Positions 1 to 8,679 of a stretch of DNA of 64,000 bases are shown in pieces. Below the pieces are notes generated by a model that ran no database searches, was not told the DNA's origin, and worked only from the letters and a program-made list of their open reading frames with translations. Positions within the stretch are counted from its first letter, which is position 1. Every line of letters starts with the position of its first letter. The DNA comes from JANMAT01 sp031359995 (lineage in GTDB: Bacteria > Actinomycetota > Acidimicrobiia > Acidimicrobiales > Ilumatobacteraceae), in NCBI GenBank assembly GCA_031359995.1, contig JANMAT010000007.1:1-64000 (forward strand). Reading direction: 5' to 3'. Position numbers and translations under genes: made by a program.

Positions 1-1
1 C

Positions 2-2047
2 AGGCGGGCCACCGTGGTCGTGGCCGAACGCCCACGTTCGGCCGTGCGGGCCAACGGCGTGAGCGACCCCAGCGCGGTGTACGTGAAGGCCGGCGACCCG
101 AACGCGGTCGACCAGTGGCTCGCCCGACCGTCGAGCGTCAACGTGGGTGTGGTCGTGAGCCGCGGACCCCTGTCGACGAAGGTGCCGTTCCTGCAGGGCA
201 ACCCCGAGCGGTTCATGCCCGTGGTGATCACGTACACGCTCGGCACCACCGGGCTGTTCCTGGTCGGCATCGTGGTGTCCGCCGCGTTCGCCGTGAGCGC
301 CCGGCGTCAACTGCGCACGCTCGGCCTGGTGGCCGCCAACGGCGCGTCGCCGTCGGTGCTGGCCCGGCTGATGGCCGCCCAGGGCGTCGTCACCGGGCTG
401 GTCGGCACCATCGTCGGGCTCGCCCTCGGCGTCACCGGGCTCGCCGCGCTGGCCCCGCACCTGAACCGCTTTGTCGGGCTGCGCCTGCCCGGCCTGCGGG
501 TGCCGCCGGGGCAGGTCGTCGTGGTCGCCGCCATGGGCGTCGCCACCGCCGCGCTGGCGGCCTGGCTGCCGGGGCGGGCGGTGGCGCGCGTGCCCACGCT
601 GGCCGCGCTCGGCGGACGCCGGCCGGTGGAACCGGTGGCGGCGCGGGTGCCGATCATCGGTGCGCTGCTGATGGCCGCCGGGCTGGTGCTCCTGGGCAGC
701 ACCGTGGGCGCCAGTGGCGACTCGGCGCTACGGGAGTGGGCCCGTCTCGTCGGTTCCATCGGCGGGCTCATGCTCGGGGGCGTGCTGTGCATGCCCTGGT
801 TCATCGGGCAGTTCGAGGGCGCCGCCCGGCGGTGGACGGGGGCACGGCGCCTGGCCGCCCGGTCGTTGGCTCGCAACCGGTCGCGCTCGGGCCCCATCGC
901 CGCTGCCATCCTCGTGACCGTCGGCGCCGCCGCGGCGGCGGCCACGTTCGACGAGTCGAACCGTCAGGTGCTGTCCCAGCTGCGCGACCGGGTGGCGCCG
1001 CGCAGCGTGACGGTCCAGACCTATCGCGAGTCGGGCGACGGCACCGACCACGTGCCCACCGCCGACGTGGTGGAGCGCGTGCGGGCCATCGTCCCCGACG
1101 CCACGATCGTGCGGTTCCGGAGCCTGGTGACGACCGAGGCCACCGAGACCAGGGTGAAGCAGGGTGGCACGACCGTCACGCTGCTGGTGCTCGGAAGCGA
1201 CGAGGCATCGGTGCGATCGCTGGCCGGCGACGCCGCAGCCGACGCCTTCCGGGCCGGTCGGGCCGTGGTCCTCGGGCCCGGTCACGTGAGCGCCGGAACG
1301 ATCAGCCTGGAGCCCTTCACGGACGGCGTCGGGGATCCGACCCGGGTCGACCTCCCGGCGTTCGAGCTACCCAAGCGAGTGCTGCTCGGTGACGAGGTGA
1401 GGAGATGCTCGCCGGATGGCACGGCGTGTGGCGATGCCGGCGGTCCTCCCACCGTGCTGCTGCCCGACGACGTCGCCCGCACGTTCGGCTTCACCCCCAG
1501 CAGCGGCACGGTCGTGCAGCTCACCAGGAGCAGGACCTTCAGCGCCGCCCAGGTCCAGCGGCTCCGCGAACTGAACGCTGTGCTCGACGGTGAGCAGGTC
1601 GATCAGGCCGAGACCACGGGCGACGCCGTGTACACCAAGGCGACGTTCGACGACGTCCGCGCACCCTCGCCCCGCGCGCTGCAGTGGATCCTCAACGGCA
1701 TCGTGCTGCTCCTCGCCCTGAGCGTCACCGGCATCGGCCTCGCCCTCACCACCACCGAGAACCGGGCCGACCACGCCACGCTGCTGGCCCTCGGTGCTCC
1801 GCCGCGCTTCCGCCGCCGGGTACGGGTGTGGGAAGCGCTGCTGCTCACCGGCAGCGGTGCCGTGCTGGCGGTGCCCCTCGGCTACGTGGTGGGTGCGGTC
1901 GCGCTGGCCAACGGCGTCGGCAGCAAGCCGATCCCCTTCCCGTGGCGCAGCGCCCTGCTGCTCGGGGTCGCGCTGCCGCTGGTGGCCGGCGCGGTGTTCG
2001 GGCTGTTCGCCCGCACGCCCCGCATCGTGCTGCTGCGCGAGGACTGA
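2..2047 (+). CDS. FtsX-like ABC transporter permease, 5' end outside window
   Basis: The frame is open from the window edge, so the true start lies upstream. The visible 680 or so residues have the layout of a large MacB/FtsX-type permease. One helix bundle with an FtsX core lies near residues 70-205, extra helices near 215-265, a long extracytoplasmic stretch near 300-550, and a second FtsX core near 560-670 ending in RTPRIVLLRED. Such proteins use an ATPase partner to move lipids or proteins or to drive cell-wall hydrolases. The partner would lie upstream and is not visible. The substrate cannot be read from this part. Confidence 0.85.
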   Translation, partial: RRATVVVAERPRSAVRANGVSDPSAVYVKAGDPNAVDQWLARPSSVNVGVVVSRGPLSTKVPFLQGNPERFMPVVITYTLGTTGLFLVGIVVSAAFAVSARRQLRTLGLVAANGASPSVLARLMAAQGVVTGLVGTIVGLALGVTGLAALAPHLNRFVGLRLPGLRVPPGQVVVVAAMGVATAALAAWLPGRAVARVPTLAALGGRRPVEPVAARVPIIGALLMAAGLVLLGSTVGASGDSALREWARLVGSIGGLMLGGVLCMPWFIGQFEGAARRWTGARRLAARSLARNRSRSGPIAAAILVTVGAAAAAATFDESNRQVLSQLRDRVAPRSVTVQTYRESGDGTDHVPTADVVERVRAIVPDATIVRFRSLVTTEATETRVKQGGTTVTLLVLGSDEASVRSLAGDAAADAFRAGRAVVLGPGHVSAGTISLEPFTDGVGDPTRVDLPAFELPKRVLLGDEVRRCSPDGTACGDAGGPPTVLLPDDVARTFGFTPSSGTVVQLTRSRTFSAAQVQRLRELNAVLDGEQVDQAETTGDAVYTKATFDDVRAPSPRALQWILNGIVLLLALSVTGIGLALTTTENRADHATLLALGAPPRFRRRVRVWEALLLTGSGAVLAVPLGYVVGAVALANGVGSKPIPFPWRSALLLGVALPLVAGAVFGLFARTPRIVLLRED

Positions 2048-2106
2048 CGCGGCCGTCGTCACCGGCCTCGCCGTCGTCGACCCGGCACGGCCACAGTGCG
2101 TCTCCC

Positions 2107-2112
2107 TACACT
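2107..2112 (+). promoter_or_regulatory. -10 box of a leaderless promoter (TACACT)
   Basis: TACACT ends exactly 7 nt before the ATG at 2120 and no Shine-Dalgarno is present. This is the actinobacterial leaderless TANNNT arrangement and supports that ATG over an upstream in-frame codon at 2096. Confidence 0.6.
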
Positions 2113-2119
2113 CCCCCGG

Positions 2120-2782
2120 ATGCGCATCGTGGTCGTGCAGCACGACGAAGAAGCACCGCTCGGCACCCTGGAGGCCGCCTTCGTGGCCCGGGGTGCCGAG
2201 CTGATCGTCCACCGCCGCCACGCCCTGCCCGACGATCTCGACGGCGTCGACGCCCTCGTGGTGCTGGGCGCGGTCGAGTCGGCCATCGACCAGGAGGGCA
2301 GCTGGTACCACGCCGAGAAGGCGCTGCTGCGCCGGGCCGACGCCCTCGGTGTACCGGTGCTCGGCGTGTGCTTCGGCGCCCAGGCGCTGGCCGACACCTT
2401 CGGCGGCGCGGTCATGGAGCTGGCGGTGCCCGAGGTCGGGTGGATCACGGCCCGCACCGGCCGGCCCGACGTGGTGCCCGAAGGCCCGTGGCTGAACTTC
2501 CACTGCGACGCGGTCATCCCTCCGCCGGGCGCCGAGATCATCGCCGTGAGCGACCAGTGCGTGCAGGCGTTCCGCTACGGCCCCCACCTGGCCGTGCAGT
2601 TCCACCCCGAGGTCACCGCCGCCCAGGTCACCTACTGGTGCGACTGGCTGCGCCCGTCGCTCGACGCGGCGGGGCGCGACCGCGACCAGATCGTGGCCGA
2701 GTCGGAACGGCTGGAAGCGGCAGCCCGCGCCCGTTGCGCCGCACTGGTCGACGCCTTCCTCGACGGCAAGCACACCGCATGA
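2120..2782 (+). CDS. Type 1 glutamine amidotransferase domain protein
   Basis: A 220-residue class I glutamine amidotransferase-like protein of the stand-alone GMP-synthase-like type. The nucleophile elbow is LGVCFGAQ (Cys near residue 82) and the His-Glu part of the triad is FHPEV near residue 165. Stand-alone members release ammonia from glutamine or act as gamma-glutamyl hydrolases, and the acceptor here is unknown. The ATG at 2120 is chosen because the protein opens MRIVVVQHD and a TACACT box lies 7 nt upstream. The stop overlaps the next gene by ATGA, so the two are translationally coupled. Confidence 0.85.
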   Translation: MRIVVVQHDEEAPLGTLEAAFVARGAELIVHRRHALPDDLDGVDALVVLGAVESAIDQEGSWYHAEKALLRRADALGVPVLGVCFGAQALADTFGGAVMELAVPEVGWITARTGRPDVVPEGPWLNFHCDAVIPPPGAEIIAVSDQCVQAFRYGPHLAVQFHPEVTAAQVTYWCDWLRPSLDAAGRDRDQIVAESERLEAAARARCAALVDAFLDGKHTA

Positions 2783-3594
2783 GCGGCGCAGCGCTGTTCG
2801 ACCTGCTCGACGAGCGCGCGGTGCGGGCCACCGAACTGGCCCGCGGCCCGTGGAGCCCCGAGGCGCTGCACGGTGGCCCCGTAGCGGGTCTGCTGGCGCG
2901 CGCCGTCGAGCTCCACGACCATGACGACATCGAGTGGTTCGTGGCCCGCCTCACGGTGGAGCTGGAACGGCCGGTGCCCACCACGCCGCTCACGTGGCGG
3001 GTGGTCACGACGCGGCCGGGGCGCAAGGTCGCGCTCGTCGAGGTCGAGCTCCGCTCGGTGGAGCTCGACCGTGTGGTGGCGCGGGCCCGGGCCCTGCGCA
3101 TCCGCGACGGTCACGTGCACCTGCCGATGGACGATCCGGGGTCGGCCCCGCACCTCGTGCTGGCCGGCCCGCCACCGGGGCCCGAGACGGTCAGCGCGAC
3201 CGTGTCGACCATGAACGACTACGTCGGCTACCACAACACCGCCACCGAGCACCGCTTCATCGAGGGCAGCTGGAGCGAGGTCGGCCCCGCCATCGACTGG
3301 GTGCGGCTGCGCCACCCGCTGGTGGCCGGCGAGGAGACGACCGCGCTGCAGCGCGTGGCCTGCACCGTCGACTTCGCCAACGGCATCGGCCGCGTGCTCG
3401 ACACCGACGACTACACCTTCATCAACCCCGACGTGACGCTGCACCAGTTCCGCCCCGCCCACGGTGAGTGGGTCGGCCTGGCGTCGCGCTCCCACATGGG
3501 CGAGCACGGCGTGGGCATGAGCGACACCGCCGTCTACGACACCCAGGGCCGCGTCGGCCGCTCCAACCAGTCCATCCTCATCGAACCCCGCTGA
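2779..3594 (+). CDS. Acyl-CoA thioesterase-like protein (double hot-dog)
   Basis: This 271-residue protein looks like a TesB/thioesterase-superfamily double hot-dog protein. An N-terminal half with the HGGPVAGLLARAVE motif near residue 32 (typical of the first hot-dog helix) is followed by a C-terminal half with DYTFINPDVTLH and the closing GRSNQSILI strand. Family members hydrolyse acyl-CoA to free acid and CoA in the cytoplasm. The start overlaps the stop of the amidotransferase gene (ATGA). Chain-length preference cannot be inferred. A GC-only tract begins directly after the stop codon. Confidence 0.8.
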   Translation: MSGAALFDLLDERAVRATELARGPWSPEALHGGPVAGLLARAVELHDHDDIEWFVARLTVELERPVPTTPLTWRVVTTRPGRKVALVEVELRSVELDRVVARARALRIRDGHVHLPMDDPGSAPHLVLAGPPPGPETVSATVSTMNDYVGYHNTATEHRFIEGSWSEVGPAIDWVRLRHPLVAGEETTALQRVACTVDFANGIGRVLDTDDYTFINPDVTLHQFRPAHGEWVGLASRSHMGEHGVGMSDTAVYDTQGRVGRSNQSILIEPR

Positions 3595-3660
3595 CCGCCC
3601 CGGCCCGCCCCGCCCCGCCCCCGCCCCGCCCCGCCCCGGCCCCGCCCCGGCCCGCCCCGG
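3595..3660. repeat. 66-bp G/C-only low-complexity tract
   Basis: Sixty-six bases contain no A or T and are mostly CCGCCCC-type units. The minus strand is a series of GGGG runs separated by one or two bases, so it fits a G-quadruplex pattern several times over. It starts immediately after the thioesterase stop codon. Function unknown. Confidence 0.75.
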
Positions 3661-3662
3661 AA

Positions 3663-3832
3663 CGCTTTGTTTGCGCGAGCCGGCGCCGGCGCGTGCCTCG
3701 CGCAACCAGAGTGCGGCAACAGTCGGGCCGGGGCGTGCGACCGCTCTGTTTGCGCGAACCCGGCGCCACCGCCGGTGTCCGGGAACCGCGTGCGCCGGAC
3801 TGCACCCGCCGCAACCTCGCGCAAACAAAGCG
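3663..3832. repeat. Four alternating copies of a TTTGCGCGA inverted-repeat unit
   Basis: The outer arms at 3663-3679 and 3816-3832 are perfect 17-bp inverted repeats containing CTTTGTTTGCGCGAG. Two inner copies at 3697-3711 (minus orientation) and 3744-3758 (plus orientation) each match 13 of 15 bases. The order is plus, minus, plus, minus, so the DNA can form two tandem hairpins or one large cruciform. With the GC tract this fills most of the 325-bp gap before the NlpC/P60 gene. No ORF here is convincing. It resembles a REP- or MITE-like intergenic element, but no transposase is nearby. Confidence 0.7.
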
Positions 3833-3919
3833 CCCAGGAAGGGCAGCCGTCGTGGCGAGATGGGCGAAGTTTCACCACGGCGCGTGGTATTTCCCGCCGG
3901 GACCGCATAGGAAGAGGGC

Positions 3920-4672
3920 ATGGCTGATGTCGAGACCCTCCTCCGGATCGCCCAGAGCCAAGTGGGCAAGCCGTACATCTTCGGGGCCCAACCCCAGAGC
4001 ACCGACGCCAACCCCGCGGCGTTCGACTGCGCGTCGTTCGTGAAGTGGTGCTGCGACCGGGCCGGCGTGGTGCCCCGCATGCCCCCGCTCACGTACTACC
4101 AGCACATCCACTGCATCCAGCACGGCACCATCGTCGGCGTCGACCAGGCCATCACGACCCGGGGCGCTCTGCTCATCACCCACCGCGACCGCAACCTGCA
4201 ACCGCTGGTGCCCACCGAGCCCGTGAACGCCGGCCTGTTCCGCGTCGCCCACATCGCCATCTCGCTCGGCGACGGGCGCACGGTGGAAGCGGCCAACTCG
4301 GTGCTCGACACGTGCATACGCACCGCCTACAACCGCGGCTTCACGGCGGCGGCCATCATCCCCGGCATCGGTTCGCCGTCGGGGCCGGTGTCGCCCGGGT
4401 CCGACTTCCCGGCGCCCCGCACCGACAAGCCCTACCTCGTGAAGGGGGCCACCGGCGCCGCCGTGGTCGAGATGCAGCAGCTGCTCATCAGGATCGGCGT
4501 GTCGTCAGAGCTCGCCGCCGCCGGCGCCACGGGGAACTTCTTCGACAAGACCGACCGGGCCCTGCGCACGTTCCAGGCCCTGGTGCGCCAGCAATCGGGC
4601 GACGCCCGCATGGTGGTCGACGGCGAGTGCGGCCCGGTCACGTGGGCCTGGCTGTACCGCATGGCCGGCTGA
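3920..4672 (+). CDS. NlpC/P60 peptidase with C-terminal peptidoglycan-binding domain
   Basis: The 250-residue protein has an N-terminal C40 (NlpC/P60) domain. The catalytic cysteine is in FDCASFVKW near residue 36, the histidine in RVAHIAISLGDG near residue 113. A linker around residues 155-170 leads to a PG_binding_1 domain at residues 170-250. The family cleaves peptide stems of peptidoglycan. No signal peptide is visible, which is odd for a wall hydrolase and leaves lysin-like, non-classical export or a cytoplasmic role open. AAGAGGGC upstream of the ATG can serve as ribosome-binding site. Confidence 0.85.
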   Translation: MADVETLLRIAQSQVGKPYIFGAQPQSTDANPAAFDCASFVKWCCDRAGVVPRMPPLTYYQHIHCIQHGTIVGVDQAITTRGALLITHRDRNLQPLVPTEPVNAGLFRVAHIAISLGDGRTVEAANSVLDTCIRTAYNRGFTAAAIIPGIGSPSGPVSPGSDFPAPRTDKPYLVKGATGAAVVEMQQLLIRIGVSSELAAAGATGNFFDKTDRALRTFQALVRQQSGDARMVVDGECGPVTWAWLYRMAG

Positions 4673-4688
4673 GCGAAGCGAAGCGGCA

Positions 4689-4746
4689 CCGCCCGCTGCG
4701 AGCGCCAGCGAGCCGGGCGGCGATGGGGTCCGGGGGCGCGAGCCCC
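4689..4746. terminator. Two GC-rich hairpins between convergent genes
   Basis: CCGCCCG (4689-4695) pairs with CGGGCGG (4714-4720). A second hairpin has GGGGC (4733-4737), a GCGA loop and GCCCC (4742-4746). They sit between the convergent NlpC/P60 and ABC-F genes. No T tract follows, so termination is inferred from position and structure only. Confidence 0.4.
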
Positions 4747-4792
4747 GAGCAGATCCAGCCGGCTGAGGCCGGCCGGCGCCAGCGCCCGCGCC

Positions 4793-6442
4793 TCAGTACG
4801 TGTCGTCGGCCACCAGCTGGCCGTCGGCCAGGGAGAGGCGGCGCGTCAGGCGCACCGACTCGAGCAGGCGGCGGTCGTGGGTGACGAGCAGCACAGTGCC
4901 GCCGAAGCCCTCGAGGCCGGCTTCGAGCTGCTCGATGGCAGCCAGGTCGAGGTGGTTCGTGGGCTCATCGAGCACCAGGCAGTTCACGCCGCGCGCCTGC
5001 AGCAGGGCCAGCGCGGCCCGGGTGCGCTCGCCCGGTGACACCGAGCGGGCCGAGCGCAGCACGTGGTTGCCGGCCAGGCTGAACTTGGCCAGCAGCGTGC
5101 GGGCGTCGGGCATGAGCATGCCGGTGGCGTCCATGAACGCGGCGAGCAGCGACTCGGAGCCCTCGAACAGCCCGCGGGCCTGGTCGACCTCGCCCACCAC
5201 CACGCCGGGCCCCACGAACGACGTGCCCGATGCCAGCGGCACCCGACCCAGCAGTGCGCCGAGCAGCGTGGTCTTGCCGCTGCCGTTGGCGCCCACGATG
5301 GCCACGCGCTCGGCCCACCCGATCTCGACCGTCACGGGGCCCAGACGGAAGCCGCCGCGGTCGACCACCGCGTTGTCCAGCGCGGCCACGCGGGCGCCGC
5401 TGCGGGGCGCGGCGGCGATGGTGAAGCGCAACTGCCAGCCCTCCCACGGCTTGTCGACCACGTCGAGGCGTTCGATGGCCCGCTCGCTGCGGCTGGCCCG
5501 CGCCGCCAGTTGCTCGGTGGTCTCCTGCTTGGCCTTGCGCAGCGCCTTGTCGTTGTCGGGCTGCTTGCGCTTGGCTGCGGCCACGCCCTGGGTCATCCAC
5601 TCGCGCTCGCGCTGGGCCCGGTGCTTGAGCTTGTCGCGCTGCGAGGTGAACTCGTCGAACGCCTCCTCGGCGTGCTGGCGGGCCAGCGCCCGCTCGTGCT
5701 GGTAGGCGGCCCATCCGCCGCCGAAGCGGCTGGTGTGGCGCGAGTGCTCGTCGATCTCCACCACCTCGGTGATGGTCGCCTCCAGAAAGGCGCGGTCGTG
5801 GCTCACCACCACCAGCGCGCCCGACAGCCCGGTGGCGAAGCGTTCGAGCCGATCGAGCGATGCCAGATCGAGGTCGTTGGTGGGCTCGTCGAGAAGCAGC
5901 ACGTCGAAGCGGGCCAAGAGCAGCGCGGCCAGGTTCACGCGCGCCGCCTCGCCGCCCGACAGCGTGGTGGTGTCCTGGTCGAGCAGGCGTTTCGCCAAGC
6001 GCAGGTCCTCCCAGACCTGATCGGTGCGGGTGTCGATGTCGGCCGCGCCGAGCACCATCCACCGGTCGAGGGCGTCGCCGTAGCGGGTGTCGGCGTCGAC
6101 CGCGCCGGCGGCCAGGTCGCCGGTGGCCCGCTCCAGTTCCACCTCGGCGGCGGCCACGCCGGTGCGCCGCCCCACGAAGGCGCGCACCGTCTCGCCGGGG
6201 CGGCGTTCGGCCTCCTGCGTGAGGTAGCCGACGGTGGCGTTGGGCGGGGCCAGGCGCACGGTGCCCGAGTCGGGCTTCAGCTGGCCGGCCAGCACCCGCA
6301 GCAGCGTGGTCTTGCCCACGCCGTTGGGCCCGATGAGACCCACCCGGTGCCCGGGCGCGGCGGTGAGATCGACCGCGTCCAGGATGGTGGCGCGGCCGTG
6401 CGTGACGGTGATGGCTTTGGCGATGAGGGACGCGTTCGGCAT
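4793..6442 (-). CDS. ABC-F family ATP-binding protein
   Basis: A 549-residue protein with two ABC ATPase domains and no membrane segments, the layout of ABC-F proteins that act on the ribosome. Domain 1 has Walker A GPNGVGKTT and the signature LSGGEAARVN with LLLDEPTNDLD. Domain 2 has Walker A GANGSGKTT, a signature region degenerate at VSPGERTRAALAL, and LVLDEPTNHLDL. A charged, helical inter-domain linker lies near residues 240-320. Members gate translation or give antibiotic resistance, and which applies here cannot be told. The ATG at 6442 is preferred over an upstream in-frame codon because the protein then opens MPNASLIAKAITVTHG. Confidence 0.92.
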   Translation of the reverse strand: MPNASLIAKAITVTHGRATILDAVDLTAAPGHRVGLIGPNGVGKTTLLRVLAGQLKPDSGTVRLAPPNATVGYLTQEAERRPGETVRAFVGRRTGVAAAEVELERATGDLAAGAVDADTRYGDALDRWMVLGAADIDTRTDQVWEDLRLAKRLLDQDTTTLSGGEAARVNLAALLLARFDVLLLDEPTNDLDLASLDRLERFATGLSGALVVVSHDRAFLEATITEVVEIDEHSRHTSRFGGGWAAYQHERALARQHAEEAFDEFTSQRDKLKHRAQREREWMTQGVAAAKRKQPDNDKALRKAKQETTEQLAARASRSERAIERLDVVDKPWEGWQLRFTIAAAPRSGARVAALDNAVVDRGGFRLGPVTVEIGWAERVAIVGANGSGKTTLLGALLGRVPLASGTSFVGPGVVVGEVDQARGLFEGSESLLAAFMDATGMLMPDARTLLAKFSLAGNHVLRSARSVSPGERTRAALALLQARGVNCLVLDEPTNHLDLAAIEQLEAGLEGFGGTVLLVTHDRRLLESVRLTRRLSLADGQLVADDTY

Positions 6443-6515
6443 GGGGTGCCCGCCATCCTGCCGTGCCACACTGGTCCGCGGGGAGCCAGTTCAGGCATTT
6501 CGGGGAGGACGTCTC

Positions 6516-7685
6516 ATGCCGCAGGACCAGCCGTTGCGCTTCGGCATCTTCATGCCACCGATGCACAAGGTGGGGTTGAACCCCACACTGGCGCTGCACC
6601 GCGATCTGGAACTGGTGGAGCACCTCGACCGCCTCGGCTACCACGAGGCGTGGATCGGCGAGCACCACTCGGCCGGCAGCGAGCTGATCGCGTCGCCCGA
6701 GGTGTTCATCGCGGCGGCCAGCCAGCGGACGCAGCACATCAAGCTCGGCACGGGCGTGAGCTCGCTGCCGTACCACCACCCGCTGATCCTGGCCGACCGC
6801 ATCGTCATGCTCGACCACCTGACGCGCGGCCGCGCCATGTTCGGCGTAGGCCCCGGCCAGCTCACCACCGACGCCATGATGCTCGGCATCGACCCGCAGA
6901 CGCAGCGGCCGCGCATGGAGCAGAGCTTCGACGTGATGATGCGCCTGTTCCGGGGCGAGACCGTCACCGAGAAGACCGATTGGTTCACGTGCGATCAGGC
7001 CGTGCTGCAGATGAAGCCGTACTCCGACTTCGACATCTGCGTGGCCGCGTCGATCTCGCCGTCGGGGTCGAAGACGGCTGGCCGCCACGGCGTGGGCCTG
7101 CTGTCGATCGCCGCGTCCGACCCGCTCGGCGCCGAGATGCTGGCCGGGCACTGGAACATCGTGCAGACCGAGTCGGCCGAACGCGGCCTCACCGTGGGCC
7201 GCGACAAGTGGCGCCTCATGGGCCCCATGCACGTGGCCGAGACGGTCGAGCAGGCCAAGGAGAACTGCAAGTACGGCCTGATGTGGGTGATGGACTACCT
7301 GTCGCACGTCATCCCCACCGGCGACCCCGAGAACCCGGCCCCCACCGACTACGACGAGTTCGTCGACTACCTGAACGAGTCGGGACGCGGGGTCATCGGC
7401 ACGCCCGACATGGCCGCCCAGCAGATCGAGCGGCTCATCGAGAAGTCGGGTGGTTTCGGCGCCTACCTGTTCCTCGGCGCCGACTTCGCGCCGTGGTCGG
7501 CCACGCTGCGCTCCTACGAGCTGTTCGCCGAGGAAGTGATGCCCCGCTTCACCGGCCAGCTGGCGCCGGTGCAGGCGAGCTACGACAAGATCCTGGGCGC
7601 CGGCTCCACCTACGTGGACGCCACCCTCAACGCCCAGATGACCGAGATCGGCCGGTACCAGGCCGAGCGGGAAGCCAAGGCCTGA
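6516..7685 (+). CDS. LLM-class flavin-dependent oxidoreductase
   Basis: A 389-residue bacterial-luciferase-like TIM-barrel protein. Early motifs are RFGIFMPP, the WIGEHHS element near residue 47, and FGVGPGQLTTDAMMLGID near residue 112. Members use FMN with a reductase, or F420, to oxidise or reduce small molecules. The long monooxygenase form resembles alkanal/limonene-type enzymes. GGGGAGGAC about 8 nt upstream is a good ribosome-binding site for the ATG. It stands alone, divergent from the ABC-F gene and convergent with the cation transporter. Confidence 0.88.
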   Translation: MPQDQPLRFGIFMPPMHKVGLNPTLALHRDLELVEHLDRLGYHEAWIGEHHSAGSELIASPEVFIAAASQRTQHIKLGTGVSSLPYHHPLILADRIVMLDHLTRGRAMFGVGPGQLTTDAMMLGIDPQTQRPRMEQSFDVMMRLFRGETVTEKTDWFTCDQAVLQMKPYSDFDICVAASISPSGSKTAGRHGVGLLSIAASDPLGAEMLAGHWNIVQTESAERGLTVGRDKWRLMGPMHVAETVEQAKENCKYGLMWVMDYLSHVIPTGDPENPAPTDYDEFVDYLNESGRGVIGTPDMAAQQIERLIEKSGGFGAYLFLGADFAPWSATLRSYELFAEEVMPRFTGQLAPVQASYDKILGAGSTYVDATLNAQMTEIGRYQAEREAKA

Positions 7686-7688
7686 CCC

Positions 7689-8654
7689 TCAGTGCTGGTG
7701 GCCGTGATCGCCACCGGCACCGTGGCCGTGGCCGGCGTGGCCGAGCGCAACCGGCACCGGCACTGCGTCGCTCATGGCGCACGGGCCGCCCGTGTCGGGG
7801 TCGATGCACGTCTCGCACTCGGCCTCGAGGGTCACGTGGGCGATGCCGAAGCCGTCGATCAGCCGGCGTCGCACCTCGTTCACCGTCGCCTGCGCCTCCT
7901 CCAGGTTCGGGTGACCCGTCATGACCACGTGGGCCGACAGCGCGTGCAGTTGATGGCCGAGCGTCCACACGTGCAGGTCGTGCACGTCGTCGACACCCGG
8001 CATGGTGCCGATGGCCGCGGTGAGCACACTGGGTGACAGCGCCGACGGCGTCGATTCGAGCAGCACGTCGGCCGCCTCGCGCAGCAGGCGCACCGCCTGC
8101 CAGGCGATGACGACACCGATGAGCAACGACACCAACGGGTCGAGCCAGTAGGCACCACCGACCACCGCCATGATGATGCCGGCGACGACCACGCCCACCG
8201 ACACGGCGGCGTCGCTGGCCAGGTGGAGCATGGCGCCCTTCTGGTTCAGGTCGCCGTCGTGGCGCACGAGCGCCAGGGCCGACAGCGCGTTCACCACGGC
8301 GCCGATGGCGGCGACCACGATGACCACACCGGCCTCGACCGGGTGGGGGTCGGTCATGCGGCGCACCGCCTCGTAGCCGAGGATGCCGGTGACCATGAGC
8401 ACCAGGGCGGCGTTGGCCTGGGCGGCCAGCACAGGTGAGCGGTGGTAGCCGAACGAGCGCCGCGCGTCGGGCGGGCGGCGGGCCATGCGCACCGCCACGA
8501 TCGCCAGCACCACGCCGACGACGTCGACCAGGTTGTGCCCGGCGTCGGCCAGCAGGCCCAGCGAGTGGGCGACCACGCCGAAGACGGCCTGCAGCACCAC
8601 GATCAGCACGTTGCCGGCCAGGGCGAGGCGCAGGCGCCGGTCGGTCGTGCTCAC
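7689..8654 (-). CDS. Cation diffusion facilitator (CDF) family transporter
   Basis: A 321-residue CzcD/ZnT-type antiporter. Six membrane segments lie between residues 8 and 195. Metal-site residues appear in the HNLVD motif near residue 40 and in the HLASDAAVS segment near residue 144. A cytoplasmic ferredoxin-like domain follows, and the C-terminus is His-rich (HAGHGHGAGGDHGHQH). The family exports Zn2+, Cd2+, Co2+ or similar against protons. GTG at 8654 is supported by a leaderless box TAGGCT 7 nt upstream. No metalloregulator gene is adjacent. Confidence 0.92.
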   Translation of the reverse strand: MSTTDRRLRLALAGNVLIVVLQAVFGVVAHSLGLLADAGHNLVDVVGVVLAIVAVRMARRPPDARRSFGYHRSPVLAAQANAALVLMVTGILGYEAVRRMTDPHPVEAGVVIVVAAIGAVVNALSALALVRHDGDLNQKGAMLHLASDAAVSVGVVVAGIIMAVVGGAYWLDPLVSLLIGVVIAWQAVRLLREAADVLLESTPSALSPSVLTAAIGTMPGVDDVHDLHVWTLGHQLHALSAHVVMTGHPNLEEAQATVNEVRRRLIDGFGIAHVTLEAECETCIDPDTGGPCAMSDAVPVPVALGHAGHGHGAGGDHGHQH

Positions 8655-8661
8655 GCCCTCC

Positions 8662-8667
8662 AGCCTA
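8662..8667 (-). promoter_or_regulatory. -10 box of a leaderless promoter (TAGGCT)
   Basis: On the minus strand TAGGCT is followed by 7 nt and then the GTG start of the CDF transporter at 8654. Confidence 0.5.
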
Positions 8668-8679
8668 GGGGCGGCCGCT

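Noticed and set aside
3663..3832. CRISPR-like array
   Set aside because: The units alternate in orientation, differ between copies and are unevenly spaced, and no cas gene is nearby.
4965..7307. A 780-residue minus-strand frame over the ABC-F and LLM genes
   Set aside because: Arg/Ala/Gly-rich shadow; both real genes lie in other frames with full motifs.
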